Shown here one piece after another: positions 1 through 10,588 of a DNA stretch of 64,000 nucleotides (within the stretch, counting starts at the first letter, position 1; the number at the start of each line of letters is the position of its first letter). The DNA lies in the NCBI GenBank assembly GCA_016647705.1, contig CM028338.1:15150240-15214239 (forward strand), in the 5' to 3' direction. This DNA comes from Eucommia ulmoides (Eukaryota > Streptophyta > Magnoliopsida > Garryales > Eucommiaceae). The notes beneath the pieces were generated by a model, which made no database searches, had not been told where the DNA came from, and saw only the letters and a program-made list of their open reading frames with translations. Both the position numbers and the translations under genes were made by a program.

Positions 1-109
1 ATTTCTTACTTAGTTTGTTATTTATATTTTCCGAAGTTTATTATTTATATTCTAGTGATAGTTTTATATTTATTTAAATTATTATCAAAATAATATAATT
101 TTTCTAACG
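1..109 (+). repeat. Tail of the 5' LTR of copia A
   Basis: The stretch matches 24094-24207, the end of A's 3' LTR, with the same succession of AT-rich words ending in TTTCTAAC. The 3' copy ends in TAACA; here the last base is G. Only the last 109 bases of this LTR lie in the window. Confidence 0.75.
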
Positions 110-563
110 ATCTAAACTAACGATTACATGTTATATTTCAGAAACTTGATCATTTTGATATAAAATAGTGTAAAAATATGTTAAATTTTTTTTAAAAAAA
201 AATAAAAATTAATAGTGTTTTTTTTATTTTTTTTATATTGCAATATATTTTTTTCCTTTATCTTTTCATTCTTTAAATGACAAAATTGATCATATTTAGA
301 ATTATATAAATTAATAATGAAATAATATATTATTTATTAAATGTGTAAATTGAGTTACTATCTATATCAACATTGTAAAACAATTATGTGTTTTGACTAA
401 ATTATTTAATAAAAAGAATTGTCCAGTTTGTTTAATTCTTTCTAATTTGTTTAAATTATTTATTTATTATCATTGTTCATAGTTCTTACATATATCTTTG
501 TGTTTGGTCATTACAGAGTAATAATTCAATTTCTATATAGTCTTTTTTATTTATATCATTGTC
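110..563 (+). other. AT-rich leader of copia A, no gene seen
   Basis: This is untranslated leader between the LTR tail and the gag ATG. It is strongly AT-rich with homopolymer T and A runs. I do not recognise a primer-binding site directly after position 109; the usual TGGTATCAGAGC is not visible, so it is either eroded or this family uses another primer. Confidence 0.6.
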
Positions 564-1064
564 ATGGCTTGTTCCGATGAAGCCAATAGTGTTAAAACCG
601 AAACATTTATTGGCTAATACTTTCGTAGATGGCAAAACCAACATCGCTATTGGTTTACCATACTAGGTCTATATCAGTTATAGATGCTTCACCTTCTGCT
701 GAAGAAGTATCTTTTTCTTCTTGGCTCATTACACCTGAAAAAATCAATTGTCATTGTCTTCATATAATCCTTTGTGATTTGTCTTATCATCTTTATGATG
801 TTTATCTAAATTCAACATCTTTTGTTAATGAACCTTGGAATATTTTAGAAGATGAGTATGGCGTTGATGATACTGGAATTAAGAGATTTGACATCTCTAC
901 ATTCAATAACAATAAAATGTTGAACAACATGTCAATAGGAGACCAAATTCACATGTTTAAAGAATATTTAAGAGGACTGGAAAAGAATGATATTGTTCTT
1001 AGTGAAGACTTTATGGTTCATGCCTTATAGATAAATTGCCACATTGGTCCGACTTTGCAAAAAC
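564..1064 (+). pseudogene. gag: gag N-terminal half of copia A (UBN2-type), broken by element B
   Basis: The ATG at 564 opens a copia gag start (MACSDEANS, then a FxGxYFRRWQ-like segment). A frameshift near 650-700 moves the reading into the frame open from 629 to 1030, which contains the UBN2 signature WNILEDEYG...KRFDISTF...KMLNNMSIGDQIHMF. A second shift near 1025 leads to IDKLPHWSDFAKTL, the conserved LPxxWxxF block. The reading then stops being gag at 1069, where element B begins. It resumes in the same frame after the second TSD copy at 9041. The product would be the capsid/nucleocapsid precursor of the retrotransposon particle. Stops and shifts make this a pseudogene. Confidence 0.8.
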
Positions 1065-1069
1065 TCTTA
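1065..1069. repeat. TSD of element B, left copy (TCTTA)
   Basis: TCTTA directly precedes the LTR start TGGAAGATCC at 1070. An identical TCTTA follows the LTR end TCGTGACA at 9035. Removing the insert and one copy rejoins A's gag in one reading frame. Confidence 0.85.
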
Positions 1070-1489
1070 TGGAAGATCCCGATTTCCCACGTATGTCATT
1101 TTATTTTCATTTTAGAGCATTTAGAAAATTACAGGGTAAAAATAGAGTTAATTGAAAACCTAATTAAAAGTTTTGGGTCAATTAAAAATTTAGAAATATT
1201 TATTCTAAACTTTGGGATTCAAATTGTCACTTAAATTCTAAACTAAAAATTTTAAGGGTTCAAATTGCGATTTAAGGAAATTGCAAATAGTACATTGGGC
1301 TAAAATAAGGATGTAAAGAAGTTAGGGGGAGAAAAGAGTAATAAAATAAAATATTTTTTAAACACATATATAACATATACATATGTGTGTGTGTGTTGTG
1401 TTTGCCGGCCAAACTGTGAATCGAAACAGAGAGAAGAGTGAGACCGGCGACGTGGCAAGATTAGATCAAACATCCATCCACTTATTTCA

Positions 1490-1502
1490 TGCATATAAAT
1501 AC
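1490..1502 (+). promoter_or_regulatory. Candidate TATA box in LTR of B
   Basis: TGCATATAAATAC lies about 420 bases into the LTR, a plausible place for the U3/R promoter. The GC-richer leader and the GT run surround it. Position and composition are the only support. Confidence 0.35.
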
Positions 1503-2961
1503 ACATGCACGAACATCATGAATGAAGATCTTAAAAGGGAGAAAATCTGAAGAAATTTTAGAAAATCTAGAGAGAGAGATGGAGGATCGGAGGGGGTCGT
1601 CGGGTGTTCGTAATCACCGATAGGTGGGGATTTTGTTCTGATCAGTTGGCGATTGTGGGTGTGAGATGGTGTAATCATAGTTGTTGTGTTCAGACGTGAG
1701 GGTGTGTATAGTTGTTGTTCGGGATCGCTGACGGTGGAGGATTCTTCGGTGAGCAGTGTGTTTCGGTTACAAGGGTGTGTGTGCATGTATGTGTTCTGAT
1801 TCAACATGTATGTGAGTGGGGTGATCATCGGTAAGCTATATAGGTGGTGGTCGCCGGAGTTAGCAAGGAGAGAGGAGAGAGAGAGAGGATCGGTGGTGTC
1901 GGGTTCGGTTACCGCCGTTGGTGGGTTCGTCGTCGTTTCTTCGGCGATTGTGCATTTGTGGGTATAGGATGTATTCGGCGTTGTGTGTGCGTGTGCATGA
2001 ACGTTGACGGTGAAGATTGGTGGGAGGAGTGAGAGCTCGACCAGCGTTGAGGTGGTCTGGCGGGTGCTCCAAACCGAAACAGAACAGAAAAAGAAAAGAA
2101 AGAAGAAAAAAAAAATTACAAAAACAACCCCAATAAAATTCAAAATCCATCTCGCGGCCCGTGAATGTTTCGGAACAGGTAACATTTTTATTGGATATTA
2201 TTATCGATTAAATTAAATTGTTGACCATTAAGATTTTTCGCATTCGTAATAGTAATTGTCGTGATCGTAATAACATTTTTATAATCGCTAATTTTAATAA
2301 ACTGGTACAGTAAACTTAACGGAGCGAAATTAAACGAATAATAATTTTTTTTGTAATAAAATGTGGAGAATGGGAAAATTATGAAAAATTAGGACCTGCA
2401 TTCGTATAATTAGGTTATTTTAAATATGATATTAATTTAGGCTCTATTACTATTAGGTTCGCAGGCACCGGAGTTTCGGTAGAGAGTAGACGGTAAAAGC
2501 TTTTGGGAGCGGATCACGAGGTGAGTGTACTGTATTCTTACCAAACTATTTTTCTGTGTATATATATGATGAAATATGTGTTTACTTAAACTGTATGAAT
2601 TTATAAATGATATGGATCAAGCAGGATTTGGGTGAGTTGGTAAACTGGATTTTCAAAAGATTTCGATGGTTTTCGAAATGAAGTTCAAAATGAATTTTTG
2701 TTGGATTTGGTGAAATCAAATGGTGTTTTTTTTTAAAAGAACAATTGAAAACATCTAGTTTTCTAAAAATAAAGGGTGGAAAAGTAGTTTTGATAAAATT
2801 AGACGTTTTCTTTAAAAGAAAGTGTAAAATATGATTTTTGGATTTAAAAGTTGGTTTTGAGGAAAAGAAATAGATGTGGTGATTTGACGATGTTGAGTAG
2901 ACGATATTTATTGAGTTGTGATTCGATGATACTGTATTTGATTTGACGATGCCATAATATT

Positions 2962-3100
2962 TATCTATTTCGGTAGAGTGAGGTTATCCGCTTCGGCGGA
3001 GTGATGTTATCCACTTCGGCAGAGTGATGTTTATCTACTTTGGCAGAGGGATGTTAGACGTTTATACTGCGCAGTGATTATCCGCTTCGACGGAGTGATG
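2962..3100 (+). repeat. Short tandem array in LTR of B, unit about 23-24 bases
   Basis: The words TATCCGCTTCGGCGGAGTGA, TATCCACTTCGGCAGAGTGA and TATCTACTTTGGCAGAGGGA follow one another, starting near 2962, 2985, 3008, 3032 and 3079. One unit is degraded. The core CTTCGGCGGAG is partly self-complementary. The array could be a regulatory repeat or replication slippage; nothing in the sequence decides. Confidence 0.7.
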
Positions 3101-3804
3101 GGTGTTCTTAGGAAGGCATATCCTACGGATGGTCCGGTACCATTGCAAACTTTCGATCGTGAGGTTAAAACGATCACTAGGGCTGGCCAGTATGTGTGTT
3201 TGAGGTGTGTGTTTGAGTTGTGTGCTTAAAAAGTGTATTTGAGATGTGTGCTCAAGATGTGGTGTTTTACGTATATTGGCCTGATTGATATTTATTATCA
3301 TGGTGATTAGTATGATTTTTATATTAGTTAGAGTTGAATGGAACTTAATTATACCGCTTTATTTTCCTTGCTTTATATCAAAGATTTTACGAGTTATGTT
3401 GTATTTATATACTTACGCTTGATCCATTTAGATGTTGTAGAATGAGTTTTATTATTAAAAATATTTTACTAAGAAGGCAGTACACTCAGAGGTGAAGCAG
3501 CTAGGAGTTGGTCCCCTACTGGCGCTAGGTAGAGTCCTACGATGGAGTCGTGTAGAGGGTTGAGATGAATTTTCTTAGTCGAACCTGTGAGGGATTTCAT
3601 GGTATTATATTTTTCCTGTTAGTATATTTGGGGAACGAGTGTATTCCCATAACAGAAATATGTATAACTTCATATAGATAATGGTTTATTTATATATATG
3701 CATAGTGTCGTGTAATAGATGGTTGGTTGGTTGTTTTCGGTGATGTCATGATATCGTCACGCCAGCCCGGGATGTTAGGATTTCGGGATAGGTCATGACA
3801 ATTT

Positions 3805-3822
3805 TGGTATCAAAGCCTAGGT
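3805..3822 (+). other. Primer-binding site of element B (initiator Met tRNA type)
   Basis: TGGTATCAAAGCCTAGGT begins five bases after the LTR end. It matches the plant copia/gypsy consensus TGGTATCAGAGC, complementary to the 3' end of initiator tRNA-Met, with one mismatch (AAAGC for AGAGC). Confidence 0.85.
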
Positions 3823-4560
3823 TATAGGTTCTGTAGACTTGCCAGTAGTTGTATCAATAGAGGATCATGAGATAGGAAGATGTGTCAGTCATCTAGTCAG
3901 TAGGGGACTTTGAGATAGGGTGTCAATAGGTGGGTTAAGCACGTGAGTGATAGTTATTGCATTGCATTAGATGGTACATTGACATCGTGCATGGTTATTT
4001 ATCTTGTTTGTAATTAGTGGGCGCGATGAAGTTTTGATACTGCCAGTTGGTGGTTCGGGTAGTGTGGTTGGTAGTGGTATTGGGTGGATCGCGATTGTGG
4101 GGGTGCTAGTGGTTGGAATATTAAATTATAACTGATAAGTAATTATATTAGTAGTATTTAACATTGGGATTCCCTGTCAGTAGTACATAATATTTTTATT
4201 GTTAAACCAACAGTGTGGCAGAGCACACTTAATTCGTCCAATGTTAAGTTATTCATTGAATTGACTTGGTAGACAACACTTTATTTATGCAATTACACGA
4301 CACACTACGCTACTATTTAAGATACGCAGATTCTATCATAATGTGTGGGTGTGATCATGATTTTATTAGAGATGGAGGTTTATATGGTTAAAACAGAAAG
4401 AAACGACCAGTTGGCAGTATGAAATTAAATCTGATTTGGTAAAAATGGAAAAGACAAGATGTAGACTAATCTAGAAAGGAGTTACTTTGAAAATACGTTT
4501 TAGGTAGTCGATCAAGCAAATTTAAAAGTTATACGAAATGGGCAAACGCAACGAGAATTA
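3823..4560 (+). other. Region where gag of B should be; nothing recognisable
   Basis: Gag and its CCHC knuckle are expected here, but no conserved block, zinc-knuckle or long frame is visible. Only about 740 bases separate the primer site from the protease end, too little for a full gypsy gag. Gag is therefore mostly deleted or eroded. Confidence 0.6.
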
Positions 4561-4572
4561 ATAGAGAATGAT

Positions 4573-4860
4573 GTGTGGGAAGTAGCCAAGAACTATGAGT
4601 CCGTGTTAATAATTAGTGCAAATAAATATAGTTCACTTTATATTGGTGGTAGGAAACTGTCGGTAGATCTATTACCCTTGAATATTTTTGATCTTGATAT
4701 AATACTGGATATGGATTTGCTATTCGGCTATCATGCCACGGTGGATTATTTTAAGAAGAAAGTGATCTTTTAAATCTCAGGCGAGCCACAATTTGTATTC
4801 TCAGGAGACAGAATTATCACTCCTGTTAGTCTGATTTCAGCCCTAGAAGCCAGGAAATTA
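4573..4860 (+). pseudogene. pol: Protease end of pol, element B
   Basis: The frame 4573-4773 gives GRKLSVDLLPLN...DIILDMDLLFGYHATVDYFKKKVIF. This is the C-terminal part of a chromovirus aspartic protease (family pattern: DVILGMDWLxxYxAxIDCxxKxVxF). After a stop at 4771-4773 the family text continues ([13 protein letters not shown]) to 4860. The active-site DTGAS part should lie upstream and is not seen. Confidence 0.75.
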
Positions 4861-5760
4861 TTGCAGAAAGGGTGTCAGGGATACCTTGCGCGCGTGATTG
4901 ACACTAATCAGAGAGAAGTTTCGATAACAGATATTCCAATGGTCAGAGATTTTTTTTCCCAACGTGTTTCCAGACGAATTGCTAAGGTTCCAGTAGATAG
5001 AGAGATGGAATTCACGATTGAGTTACTTCCTGGAATTGCTCCTATATCGATTCCACCCTATCGTATGGCACCTACTCAGTTGAAAGGATTGAGGGTACAG
5101 TTACAAGATTTATTAGATCGTGGGTTTATAAGACCCTGTGTTTTCCCATGGGGAACCCCAGTGTTGTTCGTGAAGAAGAAAGATATCACGTTAAGAATAT
5201 GTATCGACCATCGACAGCTGAATAGGGTGACCGTTCGTAATAAATATCCGTTGTCTAGGATTGACGATTTGTTTGACCAACTCCAGAAGGCTAAAGCGTT
5301 TTCCAAAATAGATCCTTGATTGGGGTATCACCAATGGAAAGTCAGAGACAGTGATGTGGAAAAAACGGCATTCCGTACGAGATATGGACACTATGAATTT
5401 TTGGTTATGCCCTTCAGATTGATAAATACCCTGCTGCCTTCATGGACTTGATGAATCGAATCCTCCAACCTTATCAGGATCAATTTATTATCATATTTAT
5501 TGATGATATATTGATATATTCCCAAAACAGAGACAAGCATGCAAAGCATCTTCAGTTTATGTTGTAGGCATTGCGGGAGAAGCGGTTGTAGGCGAAATTC
5601 AGTAAATGTGAATTTTGGCTAGATCAGGTAGTATCTTTGGGGCATGTTATTTCAAGAGATGGTATTCAGGTAGACCCGAAGAAAGTGGAAGTTGTTGTTC
5701 AGTAGGAAAGCCCGAGAAATGTGACTGAAGTTTGAAGCTTTTTAGAATTGGTGGGTCACT
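4861..5760 (+). pseudogene. pol: Reverse transcriptase of element B
   Basis: Residues [13 protein letters not shown] lead from protease into RT. Then come the palm and finger blocks [66 protein letters not shown]. The frame from 4861 stops at 5319 (TGA where the family has LRSGYHQ) and the homology goes on in shifted frames. The catalytic box FIDDILIYS is at about 5496-5522, with both aspartates kept (5502-5507). Further stops follow in the thumb (5560-5760). RT would copy the element RNA into DNA in the particle; this copy cannot make one protein. Confidence 0.85.
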
Positions 5761-6310
5761 ATCGACGATTTGTGCAGTGATTCTCTGTTATAGCGGCCCT
5801 GTTGACTCGTTTGACCTGCAAGGAATCCAAATTTGAGTAGATTGACAAATGTGAATAGAGTTTTCAGGAGTTGAAGAGTAGATTGACATCGGCACCAATA
5901 CTATCCCCCCTGACGGAAGGGGTGGTTTTGTGATTTATAGTGATGCGTCCCACCAAGGGCTAGGATATGTTCTGATACAGCATGGTCATGTAATCACATA
6001 CTCACCTCGACAGCTGAAGAATTATGAGTAAAATTACCCGACACATGATCTAGAGCTGGTAGCGATTATAATTACCTTAAAGATTTGGAGACACTACTTG
6101 TATGGCGAGACGTATGAAATCTACACCAACCACCAAAGTTTGAAATATCTATTTACTCAGAAGGAATTAAATTTGAGACAGAGACGTTGGATAGAGTTGA
6201 TTAAAGACTATGATTGCACTATCCACTATCACCCGGGAAAAGTTAATGTTGTAGTGGATACGTTGAGTCAGAAATCGGCGGGTTCGAACGCGCGCATAAG
6301 AGCCGTTCAT
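5761..6310 (+). pseudogene. pol: RNase H of element B
   Basis: VIYSDASHQGLGYVLIQHG (about 5934-5990) carries the first catalytic aspartate block. One stop follows at [15 protein letters not shown]. The frame 6098-6343 gives the classical gypsy tail [26 protein letters not shown] and [23 protein letters not shown], where the family has ADALSR. It degrades RNA in RNA/DNA hybrids. Stops make it non-functional. Confidence 0.8.
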
Positions 6311-6399
6311 ACTGATCTATATGCTGATTTAAGATTGTTGTGAGTTTAGTTAGCGGTTGGTCAGACGGCTGCATTGCTTGCAGCTTGGACTCTGAAGCT

Positions 6400-7267
6400 G
6401 ACGTTGATTAATCGTATTATCGAAACTTAGAAGTCAGACGTTCAATTGGAGAAGATTCGAGATGAAGTGAGAAGTGGCCACAGAGCGGATTTTCATGTCA
6501 GGGAGAGTGATGAAGTATTGATGATGGGAAATAGACTGTGTGTGCCTAACGACACCAGTTTGAAGAACGATATTTTGGAAGAAGCGCATAGCTCAGCATA
6601 CGCGATGCATCCAGGCGGTACCAAAATGTATCGAGAAATCGCAGAATTTGTTGCCAAGTGACTTGTTTGTCAGCAAGTTAAGATTGAGCATGAACGTCCA
6701 GTTGGGTTATTTCAGCCTTTACCTATTCCAGAGTGGAAATGGGAGTATATCACGATGAATTTTGTTTCGGAATCACCCCATACTAAAAAAAAAAAAGAAG
6801 CATAATTCCATCTGGGTGATTGTTGATAGGCTTACCAAGTCTGCTCATTTTCTGACTATAAAGACGACGTACTCTCATAAGGTATGCCTAATTGTATATT
6901 AACGAGATTGTTCGGTTACATGGTGCACCGGTTTCTATAGTGACGAACAGAGATCCGAGGTTTACTTCGAGGTTCTAGTCAAGTCTCCAAACTGCTTTGG
7001 GTACTAAACTGAAGTATAGTACCGCTTTCCATCCTTGGACGGATGGGCAATTAGAGCGTACGATTCAGATGTTGGAGGATATGTTGAGGGGATGTGTTAA
7101 AAAATTTCCTGGTAGCTGGGATGATAATTTGACATTGATGAAATTTGCCTACAATAACAGCTATCATTCAGCAATCAAAATGGCCCTGTATGAAACGTTG
7201 TATGATAGAAGATGCAGAACCCCAGTCTGTTCAACTGAGGTGGGAGAAATGAAATTACTGATGCTGG
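6400..7267 (+). pseudogene. pol: Integrase of element B, interrupted by solo LTR D
   Basis: The zinc-binding part reads EEAHSSAYAMHPGGTKMYREI...CQQVK (6446-6680, one stop). The core continues with WEYITMNFVSE, then an A-run insertion at 6786-6797 shifts the frame. VTNRDPRFTSRF (about 6940) has the second aspartate. The frame 6997-7329 gives STAFHPWTDGQLERTIQMLEDMLRGC with the glutamate and EVGEMKLLML. The coding text breaks at 7267, where LTR D starts, and resumes at 8925 (DITQMTIDKVKVIQER) for about 50 bases before the 3' LTR remnant. Confidence 0.85.
7263..7267. repeat. TSD of solo LTR D, left copy (GCTGG)
   Basis: GCTGG precedes D and GTTGG follows at 8925-8929. One C/T transition separates them. 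Removing D and one copy restores the integrase reading. Confidence 0.7.
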
Positions 7268-8924
7268 TGGTATCGCGCGAAAAATATGCCGCTACTTACA
7301 CTCGCAAGTATACGACTTCTAAGTTTTAGTATAGTGTGATCGTTAAGATTGAGTTATCGTATCCACAGGGATTGTTGTCGTTACTATCGAATACCGCGTT
7401 TGTCATGACCTAAGTTTATCTAGGCGAAAACAAATGTAATTAATTAATTAATCTAATACTAATATAACCTAAATTAACTATACTATTATGTTAATATGTT
7501 TTAGGGTGAAGAATTGCATAGGGATTAACGTATTTACAAATATGTGTTTGATTCCGATTTACTCGCGTTTACGTTGTTCGACCTATTTGACAACCTCGGT
7601 ACGTAAACTCCACCGCCACCTCTTCCGAGTGTAAGATGGGAGAATACATGACTTTGAGTCAACAAAGAAGTCCTCTTCAACGGCTTAATGACCCTAGGTC
7701 ACGTGAGTCTCGTCCAGCGTCATTGATTGCACACAATCCAACTCCCTCCCGAGTTATTGGATCGTCGCGTTGTATTTACCCTATCGACAATCTCTGTTCT
7801 AAAACTCCCTCACCACCTCTTCCGAGTATAAGACAGGGGATGTAATGCAACTTTGATCCAACGAAGAAGTCCTTCTCAACGTCTTAACGACCCTAGGTAG
7901 CGTGTGTCTTGCCCAACGTCATCGATTGTCCACGATTCAAACCCTGACTGGGTTATAGAATCGTGGTGTTTGTTTACCCTAATTCGAATCCGGGGTTTGT
8001 CAAAACCCCGTATTCTCCATTTATCAATCCAATCATAATAAACAAACAATACGACAAATACGATCAAACTACGAAGAACAATCACAAACGAAACACCGAA
8101 ATCATCCAAACAACGTATTAATAAATATAGTGTTCATCCCTACTACAATCCATATTTAACTCGGGGCCATAGCTGCATCTACAATGAAATAACGAGCTAA
8201 ATATGCTCACATACTCCTAAGATAAAGAAATAAGGGAAAACGATCGAAGAACTTAGACTCGTCCGAAGATAAAACGCTAAGAACGCTCCACAATCGATTC
8301 GCCGTCTTCTCCACTTCGGGATGCGATCTCCACCACTAAAATTCCTAACCCTAGGCTTAAGTATAGCCTAAAGGGCTCAAAAATGCAAGAAAGGGAAGAG
8401 ATATCCCGGCCAAGGGGGAGGAGAGGGGATATTTATAGCAAAAATATCCTAAAAATATCTAAAAATATCTCAAGACTTTGCAGGGCAAATCCACCTAAGC
8501 GGTGGAAATTGCGCCTAGGCGGAGTTAGGTCGATTTGGTCTGATCACCTAGGCAATGAAGTAGGTGGTGGACTAGGAGAACATTCTGTTGGATTTTCGCC
8601 TAGGCGGTAGAATTTTCGCCTAAGCGGTCGTCCATCAGTAACATTTTGCTCTTCTCAACATTTTCACCGCTTAGGCGGTGGTTTGGACGCCTAAGCGGTG
8701 GGCCTGTTTCATCTTTTAGCCTCCAAGCTTGTTTATCCACCGTAACTTCGAACCGCTTTGGTTCGATCTCATCGTTTTAGCTCCAGTTTCCTATCATTTC
8801 TCCCTACACACCTGATTTATACAAAAAGTATGAAAACTAATTAAAACATAATAAAATACTATATAAACATATTCAAAAACTAAAAAATTCGGATTGGAAA
8901 TAGATAGGTTTTTCACACCTATCA
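7268..8924 (-). mobile_element. Solo LTR D, same family as the LTRs of element E
   Basis: In plus orientation it begins TGGTATCGCG and ends CACCTATCA, with the near-perfect TSD GCTGG/GTTGG. Both ends match the LTRs of E: the start has CGCTACTTACACTCGCAAGTAT against CGCTACTTTTACC...AAGTGTAC, then a shared ATCCACAGGGATTG. The end has AATTCGGATTGGAAATAGAT against AATTCGGCTTGGAAATAGAT. D is about 1657 bases against about 1350 for E, so it is a longer subfamily. No internal element sequence adjoins it; this is the usual product of recombination between the two LTRs of one element. Confidence 0.8.
8490..8705. repeat. Interspersed GCCTAGGCGG / CCGCTTAGGC motifs inside LTR D
   Basis: The words CCTAAGCGGTGGAAATT, GCCTAGGCGG, CGCCTAAGCGG and CCGCTTAGGCGGTGG occur about eight times, in both orientations, across about 200 bases. 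They are near-palindromic (CCGCxTAGGCGG). E's LTRs carry different repeated words at the equivalent place (TGCAGCAGTGG and variants), so this subregion changes fast. Confidence 0.65.
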
Positions 8925-8973
8925 GTTGGATATCACCCAAATGACAATAGATAAAGTAAAGGTGATTCAGGAA
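8925..8973 (+). pseudogene. pol: Short integrase C-terminal remnant of B after solo LTR D
   Basis: After the second TSD copy the reading DITQMTIDKVKVIQER continues the gypsy integrase (family: TTDKVKVIRERL). It ends at about 8973 where the 3' LTR tail begins. The rest of integrase and nearly all of the 3' LTR are deleted. Both edges carry GGTGAT, so a microhomology-mediated deletion is likely. Confidence 0.7.
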
Positions 8974-9035
8974 AGGTGATTCATGATGTCGTCACGCCAG
9001 CCTTGGATATCGGGATTTCGGGATGGGTCGTGACA
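8974..9035 (+). repeat. Remnant of the 3' LTR of element B
   Basis: Its words ATGATGTCGTCACGCCAGCC, GGGATTTCGGGATGGGTCGT and GACA match the last 60 bases of the 5' LTR (about 3745-3800). It is followed by the TSD TCTTA at 9036-9040. Confidence 0.85.
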
Positions 9036-9040
9036 TCTTA
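9036..9040. repeat. TSD of element B, right copy (TCTTA)
   Basis: It is identical to 1065-1069 and directly follows the LTR end TGACA. Confidence 0.85.
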
Positions 9041-10100
9041 GGCATAAGTAAGGTTAATTGACTCTGTCTCTAACCATCAACTCTATTAGGGTTGAGGAAA
9101 AATATCGTTTATGGAATTCTAAACATCAACATGAGAGACCTCCTCATATCATCTTTGTAGAAAATGACAAGAATATCAAAACTCAAAATTTCAACAATAA
9201 GAACACTTTTTTGTCTTAGGCATAACATTCTTAAACCTAATAGATCATTCAATCGCTCAAGTCAACAAACAAACCAACTTAATTCTACTGCTAGATCAAA
9301 AGGCTTAGAGAAAGAGAAGATGCATTATTTTGTTTGCGGTTGGGTCAACCACAAGGCAAGAGATTGGTTCCATAAGATGGTTGAACCTTATAAGCATCAA
9401 CTTAATCAAAATAATAATCAACGTGGCCCAAGAACTCAAGTCAATATGCTTGTAGATTATGAAAACCTTGGAGAACCTTCCTTTCAGTATGATATTTCTA
9501 GAATCAATTTTACTAGTCAAAATATAGATTGGTGGTTAGATTCTGGAGCTACTATACATTTTTGTTTTGATTGTAGTATTTTAAAAAATTATCAGAAATC
9601 CAGTGGAGGAAATGTAACTCTAGGAAATTCTAATGTTGCGCAAGTATGTGGTATATGAGATATTGATTTGAAGATAATATCTAGAACGACTCTAAGTCTA
9701 ACCGAAGTGCGACAAGTTCCCGAAGTGAGAAGCAATTTAATTAGTGTGTCAACCTTAGTTAAGCAAGGTTATAAAATTGTTATGGAGTCCAATAAGATTG
9801 TTATAACTAGGAATAATTTATTTATTTTTTTGGCAAAAGGTTATGTGTCTGAAGGTTTATTTAAATTTAATGCATTTTTAGAGGATAATAAAAGTTGTCA
9901 TGATTTGAATGTTGAGAGTTCTAATATATGGCATAGTAGATTAGGTCATATAAGTTTGAAAAAGGTTAGGAGATTGACGGATATTGACCTTATTCCTAAA
10001 TCTTATATGGAGTATAAACACAAATGTAAGGTATGTATTCAGGTAAAACAACCTAGAAAGCCTTTTAGAAGTGTTAATAGGAATATATAACTTTTAGAGC
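9041..10100 (+). pseudogene. gag-pol: gag end, protease and pre-integrase of copia A
   Basis: Gag resumes with LTLSLTINSIRVEEKYRL after two stops. The zinc knuckle at about 9325-9365 reads YFVCGWVNHKARDW, where the family has CxxCxxxxHxxxxC; the first and last cysteines are lost (Tyr, Trp). The protease WLDSGAT (about 9532-9552) keeps the catalytic Asp-Ser-Gly. A stop at 9656-9658 splits the frames 9164-9658 and 9668-10090. The second carries PEVRSNLISVSTL, then the GAG-pre-integrase/zinc domain WHSRLGHISLKKV...HKCKVCIQVKQPRKPF with His-His-Cys-Cys intact. Confidence 0.85.
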
Positions 10101-10588
10101 TTATATATAGTGATGTATGCGATTCAAATTGACCATTAGCTAGAGTTGGAATAAATATTTTCTAACATTCATTGATGATTGTTCGAGATTTTGTTATATT
10201 TATATTTCGAAGACTAAAGTCAAGGTGTACAATAAGTTTATAATATATAACAATAGAGTAGAAAATCAGCTTGATCAGAAGATTAAGAAACTTAGGTCTA
10301 ATAGAGGGGGTGAGCATACTTTGGGAGATTTTAATAGTTTTTGTAAAGAATGTTGTATCATACATGGACTTACCCCATCATATTCACCTCAATCAAATGG
10401 AATTGCAAAAAAAAAAAAATATAAAAAAATAGTTTGATTGATATGGTGAATTCAATGTTGATAAGTTCAGGTTACCTGAAAATTTATGGGGAGAGCTTAT
10501 ACTTACTTCATGTTTCATATTAAATCGCATTACGACAAAAGATAATTAAAAGACCCCGTATGAAATTTAGGAGAATAGAAAACCTAAT
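10101..10588 (+). pseudogene. pol: Integrase core of copia A with two catalytic residues lost
   Basis: The frame 10225-10437 reads ENQLDQKIKKLRSNRGGEHT...YSPQSNGIAKKKKYKK. The family has RSDRGGEY and PQSNGIAERKN. The second catalytic Asp is Asn (AAT at 10300-10302) and the catalytic Glu is Lys (AAA at 10408-10410). The upstream part (10100-10220) is frame-shifted. KTPYEIxENRKPNL near 10550 is the integrase end, followed abruptly by late RT text. Confidence 0.8.

Larger units (their letters stand above)
1070..3800 (+). repeat. 5' LTR of element B (about 2.7 kb)
   Basis: The LTR starts TGGAAGATCC after the TSD and ends GGTCATGACA just before the primer site. Its last 60 bases match 8974-9035, the 3' LTR remnant. 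It holds a GT microsatellite near 1384, a TATA-like word (CATATAAATA) near 1493, a GC-richer stretch at 1400-2050 with purine runs, and a short tandem array at 2962-3100. Several reading frames in 1300-2216 are low-complexity accidents of this LTR. Confidence 0.8.
1070..9035 (+). mobile_element. Gypsy element B (Del/Tekay-like), inserted in gag of A
   Basis: It is bounded by perfect TSDs TCTTA and by LTR ends TG...CA. The 5' LTR is 1070-3800, the primer site follows at 3805, and pol runs protease-RT-RNase H-integrase from 4573. The wording of the RT and protease (for example [22 protein letters not shown] and FIDDILIYS) and the 2.7-kb LTR fit the Del/Tekay chromovirus group. gag is not recognisable. 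The 3' LTR survives only as about 62 bases. A solo LTR (D) sits in the integrase. Without D the element is about 6.3 kb. Confidence 0.85.

Noticed and set aside
1084-1098. Alternative start of B at TGTCATTTT (1094)
   Set aside because: Its flanks (ACGTA against TCTTA) do not form a TSD and do not rejoin gag; the start at 1070 does both.
1487-2185. 232-residue minus-strand frame and overlapping plus-strand frames at 1300-2216
   Set aside because: They lie wholly inside the 5' LTR of B, are Thr/Ser/His-rich low-complexity readings of GT and purine runs, and match no family.
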